Part shown: piece by piece, positions 1 through 9,989 of the stretch
Numbering within the stretch: the stretch's first letter is position 1
Layout: every line of letters starts with the position of its first letter
DNA from: Basidiobolus heterosporus B8920
Taxonomy: Eukaryota > Basidiobolomycota > Basidiobolomycetes > Basidiobolales > Basidiobolaceae
NCBI GenBank assembly: GCA_000697455.1
Contig: JNET01032992.1
Coordinates: 1-21,071, forward strand
Direction: 5' to 3'
Length of the DNA stretch: 21,071 nucleotides
The notes under the pieces: generated by a model
The model's database searches: none
Seen by the model: only the letters and a program-made list of their open reading frames with translations
What the model was told of the DNA's origin: nothing
Program-made: the position numbers and the translations under genes

Positions 1-601
1 TTTTCAAAGCAAAGACTTCCCAACCTTGTATATAGACTCCTCTCTTGTGGGGAATTTAGAATTTCTTGGGCAATTTCTTTCACTATCTTCTTTGGTTACA
101 TATTCCATCGACCTGACCAAGTTATGATCAATATCCGTTGCTCATTTTTCATATAAAAAACCTTTTGTCTATCTATTTTACCAACTATATCTTATTGATG
201 AATACCCAGCAAACGAATAGAGATCATTAAAGAGTCATATATATGTGCGTATTTAACACGGCTATATGTATGTGTATTTAATACGGTAACACTAAGCTAT
301 ATTTATATGTATTGAACACGGCAACATGGTAACACTAGAAATCATCTCGAGCTGGCATGAAAGCATGTTTCGAGTGTGGAAATAGATGGTTGCACCTTGG
401 CACAAAATATATCTGGAGTTGTCGGCGTGCTATTGCGCAATAAGGAAAAGAATCTTGACTCGGGACTGAATTTCGAGATGTGAGACAATCAGTTCCTATA
501 TGATTGGATAAACATGATTCTATACAGAATGATATCATTTAGGTGGAGTTTAGAGTATAAGTATAGGACAGGGTCGAGGAAGGATTGTCACTATTTCATC
601 T
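1..601. other. AT-rich intergenic region with degenerate repeats
   Basis: No coding frame here is supported. The longest open frames (minus strand, roughly 335-831) have no family resemblance, and part of them lies antisense to the next gene. The stretch is AT-rich and holds the imperfect repeat cluster at 241-337 listed separately. It is probably the upstream region of the DUF202 gene that begins at 602; I see no clear TATA box close to that start. Confidence 0.5.
241..337. repeat. Degenerate tandem repeat cluster (about 21-24 bp units)
   Basis: Three related units end in a TTRAAYACGG-like core, at about 241-261, 264-286 and 298-321. Copies two and three are each associated with an identical GGTAACACTA decamer (285-294 and 328-337). 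The units vary in length and sequence, so this is an old, decayed array and not a clean microsatellite. No coding role is visible. Confidence 0.55.
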
Positions 602-1235
602 ATGGCTACATCTACGCAGCTTATTGACATGACGGAATTAAATCTAGCAAGCACCAGAACTTCCTTGGAGATGACATCGAAGTCGCCCACTGAGGAATCA
701 GAGAAAGACGAAGTATGTCCCAGCGAAGAAGAGGACAGAGCTTCTCTAAGTACTTGCGAGTCAGACGAAAGTAAAAAACTAGATACCAGTTGGTACAAGT
801 CTATCATTGTTGTTCCAAATAAGGGCAGCACCGCTCGGGATCATTTAGGTACAGTGGGTCTACTACAATCGGCAATCCAAAGCTCTTAACACTCACACTT
901 CTTATGTAGCAAACGAGCGTACGTACCTTTCGGAGTTTCGCTTTTGTCTAGTGGTGATAGTTTTAGGCATGTCGATTATAGGGGAGTTTAGATTTGGAAG
1001 TAGTGAAGATGGAGAACGTCCCATCGGGCTTTATGCTGACTGGACAGGCATAGCTTGGGTGGCCATTGGGATTCTATTATCACTCTTTTGCGGGATTAAC
1101 TACTTTGTTATGCAAATGAGATACGTTAAATCGCGCGCACCGCTGCAAAACTTCAAGGCCGTTCTTCCGGTGATCGCATTGATGGCCATTGCGATATGTA
1201 CATTTACCATCAGCGCACTAATCAAGCAGGATTAG
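602..1235 (+). CDS. DUF202/VTC1-like small three-TM membrane protein (2 exons)
   Basis: Exons 602-848 and 910-1235 give 190 residues. The intron at 849-909 (61 nt, GTACAG...GTAG) is placed because joining across it restores the DUF202 signature RDHLANERTYLS (about residues 78-90). Each frame alone breaks inside the motif. After it come three hydrophobic segments at about residues 92-107, 128-149 and 164-188. DUF202 occurs in Vtc1 and the C-termini of other VTC subunits (vacuolar polyphosphate synthesis) and in YidH-type proteins of unknown function. The N-terminal 75 residues are an acidic Ser/Glu-rich tail, longer than in yeast Vtc1 (129 aa). The usual Trp and Arg-Thr-Ser after the NERT motif are replaced by EFRF. 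Family assignment is good; membership of the VTC complex itself is inference. It ends in TAG. Confidence 0.85.
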
Positions 1236-1622
1236 TATTCCTCTTGCATCCGAATCCATTACTATTTTCCACCCCTCGTCCCACTTTCACATCAATTTTC
1301 CAGCAGTTTCCTAATGTGTAAATTTTCATTACTCTTCCACTCTTCTACTTCCCCTATAGATCTCACATATTCATTTGCTTTAAATGGAAACCATGGGATT
1401 CAAGGAATATCCCATAGCCTTTTTCACCAAAATTGGAAATAAATCACGGCAACTATCCAGTTTAGCAATTAGCGCTCAGTCCCATTGGCGTACAAAAGTG
1501 AGCAACTCAGCCAGAGATGACTTACGTGTTACTAGTTTGGCTTGTTTGTTAGTCCCTTAATCATTATGAGCCAGTTTACGAATCGTCACCAAACAATATT
1601 CGGTAAATTACCTGAGAATAAT

Positions 1623-1658
1623 GAGCCATTGACTGAGCTATTGACTAAGCCATTGACA
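1623..1658. repeat. Three 12-bp imperfect tandem units
   Basis: Units GAGCCATTGACT, GAGCTATTGACT and AAGCCATTGACA lie head to tail. They differ by only one or two bases. They are intergenic, in an otherwise unremarkable stretch. Confidence 0.7.
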
Positions 1659-1961
1659 TCAATGAATACCAACTGAACTAGTGTACGAGAAATGACCTTG
1701 TACATAAGACCCTTCCTGATCCACTGCAGCTTTCATCGTCAATCATTGCCTTCTCTCGATATTATGTCAGAACAAGAGTGATCTATTAGTTTCTAAACTC
1801 TGGAAGCCTTGTATCATAACATGCAGCATAAATGGTCTGATTTTTTATCGTTGGGATCGGATTATCTCCGGTTTCACTGGGGAACTCTTTAATGATAATG
1901 TGTTCGTTCCGACTTGTGCTGCATACTATTCATCTTGTAAGTTCGTCATTTCACCCCTGAG

Positions 1962-1969
1962 TATATAAG
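1962..1969 (+). promoter_or_regulatory. TATA-like box
   Basis: TATATAAG lies about 105 nt upstream of the ATG at 2075. The identical octamer precedes the secreted-protein gene at 18647. The position fits a core promoter if the 5' UTR is about 75 nt; this is inferred from sequence only. Confidence 0.5.
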
Positions 1970-2074
1970 TGATGTTGTAGGGTAGTGAGTCCTTGCAAAT
2001 TTTCATCTGAACCCACTTTTATCTAGAAGCTAAAAACCGCTACCACCTACGCACCCTTTACTGCGACCATCATC

Positions 2075-3543
2075 ATGTCAAGTGTTTCTTGGCTAAAGAT
2101 TTCCTTTCCCAGCAAGGTGACTGGCGAGAGGTTAGGTTTTCATGGTCAATTCTTGAGTGCGTCTAAAGGTTGGTTTTCTACAAATCTGTTTGTCGTGTTC
2201 CTTACTAATCAAAAGCCTCTAGTGATATGCGTCCGTTGTCGGCAGAATATGGTTGTCGGCCCTCAACCATTCAAGAATCTACGCTGCACTGGCTGCGGAA
2301 TGCAGTTCATTACACCACTCCACTCATCCTACAGCTGTACTACCTTTGATCCAACAATTACCGAGGATTTCAAGTTTGAAAAGCCAGTTGACATTGGCAC
2401 TTTCCTATACAACCATGGGACCAGTTTAGCTTCATCTTCAGCCCGCTTCGGATTTGTCTACTACAGAGAGAAATATGGGTCTTCACCTTTACTTAAGCGA
2501 CCCTCTAAGAGTATCAGGAACGACTTGAGATTCTTAGGTAGTGGTTGGGAAAAGGCTTTGGCCGTGTTATCTGGCTCTTGGATTCGATTCTATGATGTTC
2601 AAAGTGATTCGAGTCCAGAGACGCAGCATAAGGTACTCTCTAGATAAACATCCTAAGAATAGAACCAATATTAATTACGATAACAGCTCATCGGGGAAAT
2701 CATGCTGAAGGATATCCAACTAGACTACATGTCAGAATACAAAGGACGCCAATGCATCCTTGCTCTATCAAGGGGCAAGTCAAGCGTATATATACAAGTT
2801 GGTTCACCTATTTTACAAAACTGGTAAGAATTCAAAAGCACACATTCATGACCACTGAGCAGTCTAACACAACCACTTCATAGGTGGGGCGAGTGCTTCG
2901 AATATTTTGTGCAGAAGTTACGTTCTCCTAGACACTACAATTCCTGCGATAGTTTCAACAATCGAGTCTGTCACAAAAACGCCATTTCATCACTTGGTCA
3001 TCCATCACACACTTTATCTGGGATGATACCTAGAACGTTCCTTGAATTAGATCGAGGTAGTCACAAATAGATCACTTTCCTAATTATGTATTATCCTCAC
3101 GCCTTAACAGTGAAACATCTAAGAAAGCGCCTAAGTTCGTTTCATATTGGTAGTCATGGCTTGACCTCTGCATTCGAGAATACTGAGCGTAAGGCTACTG
3201 TATGTTTTCTGCGCAAACAACATGCTGACATTCTAAATAGCTTCCTATTCCTCTATCCTCTTTCCATCTGGTAAGTATCGCTCGATTTGTAAGTAGTGTA
3301 CTTTTAACTGATTATCAAGTAGATTTCTTAGAGACTGAAAATCTCGAAGACTCCCTATCAAGCAGTGCAGGCTCATCCGTATCTGAAAGCCCTATCCATT
3401 CTGATGTGGACGAAGATCGCTCTAGTGGGTTTACCAGCAGGCGAGGTTCAGCCTCCTCCCAGCATACAAACGAAAAGAATTTCCCTGAGACAGAAAACAA
3501 CTGGGAATATCTGCTAGACGCTTTTCCATTGCCACCTGTGTAA
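2075..3543 (+). CDS. Unrecognised protein with zinc-ribbon-like motif and PH-like domain (6 exons)
   Basis: Exons are 2075-2632, 2687-2823, 2884-3056, 3111-3188, 3241-3270 and 3323-3543, giving 398 residues. All five introns (52-60 nt) have GT...AG ends, and joining them keeps one open frame to the TAA at 3541. Residues 52-74 hold CVRC-x15-CTGC, a four-cysteine zinc-ribbon-like knuckle. Residues about 140-245 resemble a PH domain: a GWEKALAVLSGSWIRFYD strand pair, then a YIQVGSPILQNWW helix carrying the C-terminal Trp typical of PH folds. The tail from about residue 325 is Ser/Glu/Asp-rich and probably disordered. A PH fold would suggest membrane-lipid or protein binding, but no family is recognised. 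Residues 15-47 could instead be an in-frame 99-nt intron (2117-2215, GTGACT...AAAAG), so the N-terminus is uncertain. The 30-nt fifth exon is unusually small. Confidence 0.7.
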
Positions 3544-3789
3544 TTATCAACAAAGATCCATTTAAATTATTTTATTGCTCATTTGTATTTGCCTGTTCGA
3601 TCTCCCCAATCTCCCCGATTTCCCTTCTCTTGTGTATATCTGTGATTTACTTGCTTGTGGATATTTTCACGCTGATTAAATACTCTGCCCCAACTATTCT
3701 ATAAATATATTGCACCAAAGAGCATCGACTGAAAGATTGGTACTATTTTAATAGAGTATGTACTTTATTTCCATGAATGGATACTTCTA

Positions 3790-4884
3790 TTATGCAAATA
3801 ATTCATCAAAGGAACGGATTACTTTGAATCTTTCTCTAGATTCATTATCGAGGGGTGCATTTCCGGGCCTGTCGGCAATGGCTGTCGAGTAACCTACCTG
3901 GTCAGCTGCAACAATTTCTGGAAAAAACCGATAAATAACCCTTAGTTGGATACAATATCTTGGTTGCTTTTTACCTTTAACATTGTCACTAACAAATAAT
4001 ATCTCTGAAGGAGACTTGCCAATTTCTTGGGCTATTTTCAAGTAGCTTTCGGTTTCTATCTTGAGTCCAATAGCAGTATCAAAATGTCCTTTGAAAAACT
4101 GTAATTTATGTTCAGCTTCAGTGTAAAGTCAATTAATATTGGATTCTCTTTTCTTACGTGCAAAAGGTTTCCCTTGTCTGAATAACCGAATAGCAGTTTC
4201 TGTGCTGGCACACTTCCGGAAGAGTAAATGTATATATCTATTCCAGCTTTAGACCAACGTTCCAGAGCTGATACTACATCCTCGTAGACACTGGTTACAT
4301 TAGTAATGAACATATTGGAGTGTCAGAGGTATACTTACACTCCTTTCAGTTCACCAATATGATATCCACTTTTCCACATAAAGCCTTGGAAATTCTTCAA
4401 TGCACCAATTTTACGGTCTTGGTCCATTTGCCAGCGAATATTGGCCAGGATTGCCGAAATGATAGAGCCTTGGTCGCTTTGAGAAGTAAGTTGACAAGTA
4501 AGGAGAAAAGAAAATGTACCAAAGGTTTTGCATACCTCGCTCCAAGCTCGGGTATCTCTACGGCTTGGGGGTTACCTTGTTGAATGTCTTGCTTGGCCTT
4601 TCAAAAATCAGTCACTGTATTTGTGAATAGTAAAAAATGGAATTCCACCTGCACACGCAAAAGTTGGACATAATGTTGAAGTTCCTGAGAGTCCCAGTTT
4701 TCGTTCAGAAAATCTTCGGCTTTCTCTCTTACATAGGGAAATAGTACATCATGTACAAAAGAGATAGGAGTGGTGGTTCCCTCGATATCCAAGATTACGG
4801 TGTTGTATTTACCTATAAATAATCGTTTTAGGTTAGCGTTCTTAGTTGTAGCGTTAGCTTGTCTAATATACAATTACCAGTCAT
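3790..4884 (-). CDS. UTR4: Enolase-phosphatase E1 (methionine salvage, 7 exons)
   Basis: Exons in transcript order are 4884-4878, 4812-4649, 4597-4536, 4476-4339, 4290-4158, 4098-3975 and 3917-3790, giving 251 residues, close to the usual size (yeast Utr4, 227). The enzyme belongs to the HAD superfamily. It enolises and then dephosphorylates 2,3-diketo-5-methylthiopentyl-1-phosphate to acireductone in the cytosolic methionine salvage pathway. Visible motifs are [11 protein letters not shown] (nucleophile Asp11 region), [47 protein letters not shown] and [20 protein letters not shown] with a PGNAPL tail. The first coding exon is only 7 nt (M-T-G). An ATG inside intron 1 also reads into exon 2, but the spliced start gives the family-typical [11 protein letters not shown]. 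It is tail-to-tail with the preceding gene, 246 nt apart. Confidence 0.93.
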
Positions 4885-5150
4885 GTGAAATGCTCAGTGG
4901 AAATTGCGCTCAACGGAAAGAGTAAAGAATTAGCCATACTTAAATAGCAGCAGGTACGACAAAAAATGACCTCGAACCATTGGTAAATTGAAAAAAGGTA
5001 ATAGTATTGGTACATGAAATTCATTTAGTCAGGAAACATCAGCATAGTTTGTTTTTATAGAATAATAAACCGATCTGTTTAGAGAGTGGCTTATTCGACT
5101 CATTTTTATTTGAATTAGACATTTGCAAATATGGATCAAACAGTACGAGT

Positions 5151-5918
5151 TTATTTGTCGGCAATCTTCTTGGTACCACGAAGCAAACCGGTACGACGAG
5201 CAGCGATGAGACCAACCTTTTGACCAGCGGAAGAATCGCGGGCAACAGTGGAAGCGTGACCAATGTGCTGATGATTACCACCACCGTGAGGATGGTCAAC
5301 GGGGTTCATAGCAACACCACGAGTCTTAGGCCAGCAGTTACGCTTGACTCTGTATTTGTGGTAGGCACGACCAGCCTTAAGCAAGGGCTTGTCAATACGA
5401 CCACCACCAGCGACGATACCAATAGTGGCACGGCAAGTAGATTGAATAATCTTCTTGGAACCGGAGGGAAGCTTGACTCTGGTCTTACCATCATCGTGGT
5501 TGTGGGAGATGATGGTAGCGTAGTTACCAGAGGCACGAGCAATAGCACCACGATCACCAACAGTCTCCTCGATGTTGCAGATAATGGTACCCTCGGGCAT
5601 AGCAGAGAGAGGGAGGACGTTACCAACGGTCAAGGCAGCCTTCTTACCGCAGTAAACGAATTGGCCAGTGTACATACCTTCGGTAGCGATGAAGGTTTGA
5701 GTGTGAGTCTTGTATCTGTAAGGATCACGGAATTGGACCTTGGCAAGAGGGGCACCACGTCCAGGATCGTGGATGATCTCCTTGACAATACCACGGATAT
5801 AACCGTTACGTTCGGCGAAGTCCAAAGGACGAAGCTGGGCGGCACCCTTTCTAAGTCTGGTGTGAGACTTGAAAATTCCTCCGGGACCCTTTCTCTGAGC
5901 ACGAATAACACGACCCAT
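5151..5918 (-). CDS. RPL2: 60S ribosomal protein uL2 (L2/L8)
   Basis: This is an uninterrupted 255-residue frame, full length for cytosolic uL2 (yeast Rpl2 is 254). It starts [14 protein letters not shown] and carries the conserved [18 protein letters not shown] segment near residues 205-222. That loop reaches toward the peptidyl transferase centre and includes the conserved histidine. It ends with the basic [11 protein letters not shown] tail. uL2 is a core protein of the large subunit, needed for subunit joining and peptidyl transfer. Codon choice is strongly biased (few codons, C/T-ending), as expected for a highly expressed gene, and this creates long shadow frames on the opposite strand. 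The coding part has no intron, but a 5'UTR intron is inferred upstream. The stop is TAA. Confidence 0.97.
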   Translation of the reverse strand: MGRVIRAQRKGPGGIFKSHTRLRKGAAQLRPLDFAERNGYIRGIVKEIIHDPGRGAPLAKVQFRDPYRYKTHTQTFIATEGMYTGQFVYCGKKAALTVGNVLPLSAMPEGTIICNIEETVGDRGAIARASGNYATIISHNHDDGKTRVKLPSGSKKIIQSTCRATIGIVAGGGRIDKPLLKAGRAYHKYRVKRNCWPKTRGVAMNPVDHPHGGGNHQHIGHASTVARDSSAGQKVGLIAARRTGLLRGTKKIADK

Positions 5919-5938
5919 TTCTTCTACTACCTAGTTTC

Positions 5939-6074
5939 CTGTTATTACATAGAATGAGTAAAGTTCTAATTGAATTCTAACCCCAAGCACATTTGAATTC
6001 GGAAGATCATGATGGATGGAATGTGTATGTATGGATAAAGTGATTGCACTGACAGATGAGTTCTACTCACTTAC
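5939..6074 (-). other. Predicted 5'UTR intron of RPL2 (136 nt)
   Basis: On the minus strand, TATCG|GTAAGTGAG at 6074 is a near-perfect donor and TGTAATAACAG| ending at 5939 is a good acceptor, 20 nt before the RPL2 ATG. Splicing removes the intervening ATGs and leaves a leader with no upstream ATG. Introns near the 5' end are common in ribosomal protein genes. This is inferred from splice signals only. Confidence 0.6.
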
Positions 6075-6135
6075 CGATAAAAAAAGTAGCCAACGGCTGA
6101 CGAGGGCTTTGATGAACGGAAGAAGAGAGAGTCCA
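6075..6135 (-). promoter_or_regulatory. Predicted RPL2 leader exon and pyrimidine-rich start region
   Basis: Upstream of the predicted donor, the minus strand reads CTCTCTCTTCTTCCGTTC (about 6115-6132). This pyrimidine tract is of the kind often found at transcription starts of ribosomal protein genes. A start here would give a leader exon of about 45-60 nt. The exact start site cannot be fixed from sequence. Confidence 0.4.
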
Positions 6136-6615
6136 ACTTCAACATTCCTGCCCATTTTGTGCTTGGAAGATACCGTGACTTCTGATTGGCCAGATTCTCA
6201 GCAGCTTTGCTTAAAACTTTTTCATCAAGAAAATTTTGATTTGATTATTGGCTAAACGGATCATCAAGATACAATTAGATACACCAATCTGTATCAACTA
6301 GTGTAACATTTTATACTTAATTTACTCGTTCATACATAAATTGGTCGGATGAAAACACATGCACTAAAAAATTTGTTGACAGGAAAAAAAATCGCATGTT
6401 TGTATTGGTTTATATCGTAAGGTATGAGTGTAAACCGCAGCTCGGTCGGTTTATGTTATATAGACCAGGTCGAGATACAGAGTGCATACACATTAAACGC
6501 GATTTTGGTACTTTATTTTGACATATCATTTATTGTGGAGGTCTATTTCTTATACTCGATATTTTTAGTGCTTGTTTGTCTTTTAAACTGTAAACCAAAC
6601 CAGTCCATCCGCTAA
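6136..6615. promoter_or_regulatory. Divergent promoter region between RPL2 (-) and TAF4 (+)
   Basis: This is the only space available for the promoters of two divergent housekeeping genes. It is AT-rich and includes an A-tract near 6384-6392. Short plus-strand frames (6016-6255 and 6424-6615) overlap the inferred RPL2 leader or this promoter and show no protein-family features, so I do not treat them as genes. No TATA box is convincing. Confidence 0.45.
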
Positions 6616-9404
6616 ATGGCAAATTTAGACGACATAGATTTGAATAACATAGACCCTTCGGGCAACCTTATGGAACTATTTTCAGATCTTAATGATACCG
6701 AAACGTTAACTGCTTCCAACGAAGAAATCCAAAAAATTGTTAGCTCTTTACATAGCGACATCGACTCAGAAACTTCGTTTAATATTGATCTTGATGAGTT
6801 GTTATCTGGTGCCGATTCGGAAGATTTTGTAAATACCGAGGCTGTCGACTTGACAGCAGATGAAATCGATTCGATCACCGCGAAAGTTCTTGGAACTTCC
6901 AACCCTTTGACCATCAATTCAAGTGCTCCTGATACAAATAGTTCAGCTACACCAACACTTTCTAGATCTTCATCTTTTCCCATCTTAACTTCCAAACCAA
7001 TTACCACATCTACCAACGGTGCTAGTAGACCAGCTCAAGGCTCACCACTTTCCACCTGTACACAATTACCTTCGTCTGCACCAGTTTCTCGCACATCCAG
7101 CCCAAAAATAACCAATGTGAAGTTGCCTTCGAAGCCTGAAGCCAACGGGCAGTTGAACGCTCGAACAAATATCGAGGGACAAAAGCCTTTACTGCAAAGG
7201 TCTATCTCTGATATAAGCAAAACCAGTTCAGGAGCGAGTCCAGTTTCAAGACCTTTTTTACCTTCGAGCGCAACCTCACATAAAGTTAATATTGGGAGAG
7301 CAAGTACACATATATTGAGTAAACCGTCCCACCTTTCCTCGATTTCGACTTCTTTAAATAGCGCGAGAGAACAATTACTATCGAGAGCTTCTTTACCAGC
7401 ACACTCGAATGCAGTCGGGATAGCTACCCCCAATACCCCCAATACTCGTAATCCTCTATTAGTCTCTCGTCCAGGTATTGCAAATTGCCGACTTTCTCAC
7501 CTGCCCAATACTCCTACACCCATACGAGCTGCTGCTAATACTGAAAGCAGGGTCCCTGCCTCAAATCAAATTGGATCCGCCTCGTCCAGGCGAGGTATAC
7601 ATTTATATCTACTGCTTTCGAGCAGTTGTAAAAAAGTAATCCATCTTAAGTATATCTTACTCAAAGTTGCATTTGTGCGTAGCTTCCGGGAATACTCTAC
7701 TTGATACCATTCTGAGTCAGTTACAACCCGATAAACAGGAAAGATTGAAGGAGATCTTTAAAAATCTACAGGTTGACTTCTTGGATACTTCATTCGGATC
7801 GATTGTAATATTTACTAATTTTATATTATTCTGAAATGTAGGAAAACCTGTTAAGCCCAGAGCTTTTTCTTGCTAAAGCTCGTGAACTACTAGGTGCTCA
7901 ACATTCCCCACTTCTTGCTAATCTCAGAGCGCGCTCCTGTGCAACTCCTACTCCGACACGCTCTACCCAAACTCCTGGAAATATAAGATCGAGCCCCAAT
8001 ACGCCTGCGCTATCGGCCTATACATTGCTAAGAAAGACGCTTGCTGAACAAACAAATGCCAATTCTGGCTCTACACCCGGCCTTCCCAACAAGAGATTTA
8101 AAGCGACTCATACTCCCGGTGTTCCAGTCGCTTCATCTCCATTGCCTTCCACATCTTTACCAGCTGGAGCAAATAGCTATCGCCCTGCAGGAATCACACC
8201 AGTTGTGACTCCGAGTCAGCCCACACCTCAGACTCCCTCGAGGGCAAGCCCTGCATTACCAACTGCACTTGTCCGGCCTCCAGGTGTTACTGCACTTAGT
8301 AAGCCTTCTACACCAGCGCAACCGTCACCCGTAAAAGACAACAAAGTAGACTTTGATACACTGACGGATGTTATGGGGTATGTAGGAGTTGACCTTAAAG
8401 AGGAATCTGATAATATCATGAGGCAAAGTGAAATTATGGAGAAGAACAGAGGAGTAGATGCTGTGGATCAGTCGAAAACACAGGACTTTGTTAGTTTGAG
8501 AGTATTGAAGTCAATGGTTGACAAAATCGCCAAGCCATATCACATACCTAACGTCGATCCGGACTTTTTGGTATATTTGGCGCTTGCTACCCAGGATCGA
8601 TTGAAATCATTAGTGGAACAAATGATACTGGCAAGCAAACATAGAGTTAGGTCGCATCATTTGGCACCTCCACCTATACAGGATGATACAAACACTCCAC
8701 TATACAAGATCGTTGTATCAGATGATGTGAAAAAGCAACTTCTTTCACTTGAGAGGGTGAGTCGAGAGGATGAGTGTAAGCGTAAGAGATTACTAGCTGA
8801 ACGCGAGAAACGTATAGCTGAAGAAAACGCCAAAGGAGAGAGTAAAGAGGAGCCTGGGGACACACAAAAACCCAAGAAAGTACGACGTAAGGATGGCTTA
8901 GATCTTCCAGGTGCAGCGCGTAATATGAATGATGCGAATACCACAGCATTACTCATTGCAGGTGGCGTAAGAAGAAGTTGGATGCTTGCTGAGCCAAGTG
9001 GGGCTTCGGCCAAATCGATGACATCATCAACCAAGTCTGCCACGGGTAGTCCAAAGCCAGCAAAGCCTTTCAACAGTGCCCCGGGCCTAGGATCAAAACC
9101 CTCTACAATGCCTTCAAACAACTCGGGTAACCCGCGACTGAATCCTGTACAGAAATCCATGCCGCATCTATCAAAGACTGCTACGAAATCAGGCGGACGC
9201 TCACATGGGTCTACTCTTACGCCTGGTTCAAAATCACGACTAGTTTTGCCACCTTCCACGGTAAATCATCCATCCATCACAAGCGCACAAACCAATACAC
9301 GGAAGGTGACTGTGCGAGATGCCTTATTCAGTTTAGAGAAAGATACTAATCTGGGAAATGGTGATCGAGTGTTATTAAAAGGATACGTGAAATGGCTTAA
9401 ATAA
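6616..9404 (+). CDS. TAF4: Transcription initiation factor TFIID subunit 4 (TAF4, 3 exons)
   Basis: Exons 6616-7594, 7683-7771 and 7842-9404 give 876 residues. TAF4 pairs with TAF12 through a histone fold and is a structural core of TFIID, acting in the nucleus at RNA polymerase II promoters. Residues 1-110 are acidic, 110-325 are a low-complexity Ser/Thr/Pro region, and 327-385 form a short helical RST/TAFH-like module (TLLDTILSQLQPDKQERLKE then LLSPELFLAKARELLG). That module appears only after both introns are removed. The TAF4 C-terminal domain spans about 525-738: DFDTLTDVMGYVGVDLKEE, then VDPDFLVYLALATQDRLKSL, a charged coiled segment and NANTTALLIAGG-like residues. The end VTVRDALFSLEKD...LLKGYVKWLK matches the conserved TAF4 terminus. 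The intron 2 donor (GTTGAC) is weak; its placement rests on frame and domain continuity. Confidence 0.92.
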
Positions 9405-9426
9405 CACCACGATTTCCATACGAACA

Positions 9427-9789
9427 TTATTTGATCCACTTTGTTAGAATATATTTACGGTATAATATTCTAATATTCGTAATTGCCTCCATGACTTGGC
9501 CCCTCATCCATATTCCCAACCCTTGAAATCCTTGAAATGCTATCACAAATGCACTTCTTCCCCACTCCAACGCCACACTCACCTCTATATCCACCTTGTA
9601 AAAATAGAACATCCCAATTGTAAAACCGGCAGAAATAAAAGCGGCAACGTTTCTAGCACTTGAATTTCTCCGCCTTGCTAGATATACCATCATCCTTTGA
9701 AACACGAGATGTATACGTATACTAAATTCAATTGGAATTGGAAACTTCTCGAGGTCATTAAAAGTAGATTGATATTCCACTTGAAACAT
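9427..9789 (-). CDS. Unrecognised small protein with two hydrophobic segments
   Basis: This is a single 120-residue frame, ATG at 9789 to TAA at 9427. I do not recognise a family. Residues about 48-68 (AAFISAGFTIGMFYFYKV) and 77-97 (SAFVIAFQGFQGLGIWM) are hydrophobic enough to be membrane spans or amphipathic helices. The rest is basic (ARRRNSSAR, YRKYILTKWIK), which would suit a small organelle-membrane protein. It is tail-to-tail with TAF4 (22 nt between stops) and divergent from the reductase gene, with 200 nt between starts, so a shared promoter is possible. The length and clean gene spacing favour a real gene, but without homology it may be spurious. Confidence 0.45.
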   Translation of the reverse strand: MFQVEYQSTFNDLEKFPIPIEFSIRIHLVFQRMMVYLARRRNSSARNVAAFISAGFTIGMFYFYKVDIEVSVALEWGRSAFVIAFQGFQGLGIWMRGQVMEAITNIRILYRKYILTKWIK

Positions 9790-9868
9790 TGTACTTCAAA
9801 ATGCGGTATATCATGAGTTCGCAACCAATTAGCCCGTATATGAAGCCGATTGGCTTGCACCCCATATG

Positions 9869-9876
9869 TATAAAAA
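9869..9876 (+). promoter_or_regulatory. TATA-like box upstream of the reductase gene
   Basis: TATAAAAA sits 113 nt before the ATG at 9990, in the short divergent promoter shared with the minus-strand gene ending at 9789. It is a good match to the TATA consensus; function is inferred. Confidence 0.45.
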
Positions 9877-9989
9877 GGTATCAGTAGACAGCAGTGTCAC
9901 GTTACACGAATCAAAGTATATTAATCACTGAGAAAGAGTGCCCTCTTGTAAGGTTAAAGCATTAAAAGAGATTCCCATTGGATTATTCA

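Larger units (their letters stand above)
1236..2074. other. Intergenic region, 839 nt
   Basis: No gene is supported on either strand. It contains the short tandem repeat at 1623-1658 and the TATA-like box at 1962-1969. The proximal part must hold the 3' UTR of the DUF202 gene, and the distal part the promoter of the gene starting at 2075. Confidence 0.5.

Noticed and set aside
5220-5957. 245-codon plus-strand open frame antisense to RPL2
   Set aside because: It is the exact shadow of the strongly codon-biased RPL2 gene. The product is a Thr/Asn/Gly/Val-rich low-complexity string without any domain, and the minus-strand protein is unambiguous.
6016-6255. 79-codon plus-strand frame
   Set aside because: It lies over the inferred RPL2 5'UTR intron, leader exon and pyrimidine tract on the opposite strand. 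It has no domain and no promoter of its own.
8657-9259. 200-codon minus-strand frame inside TAF4
   Set aside because: It is antisense to the conserved C-terminal TAF4 domain and shows no recognisable features.
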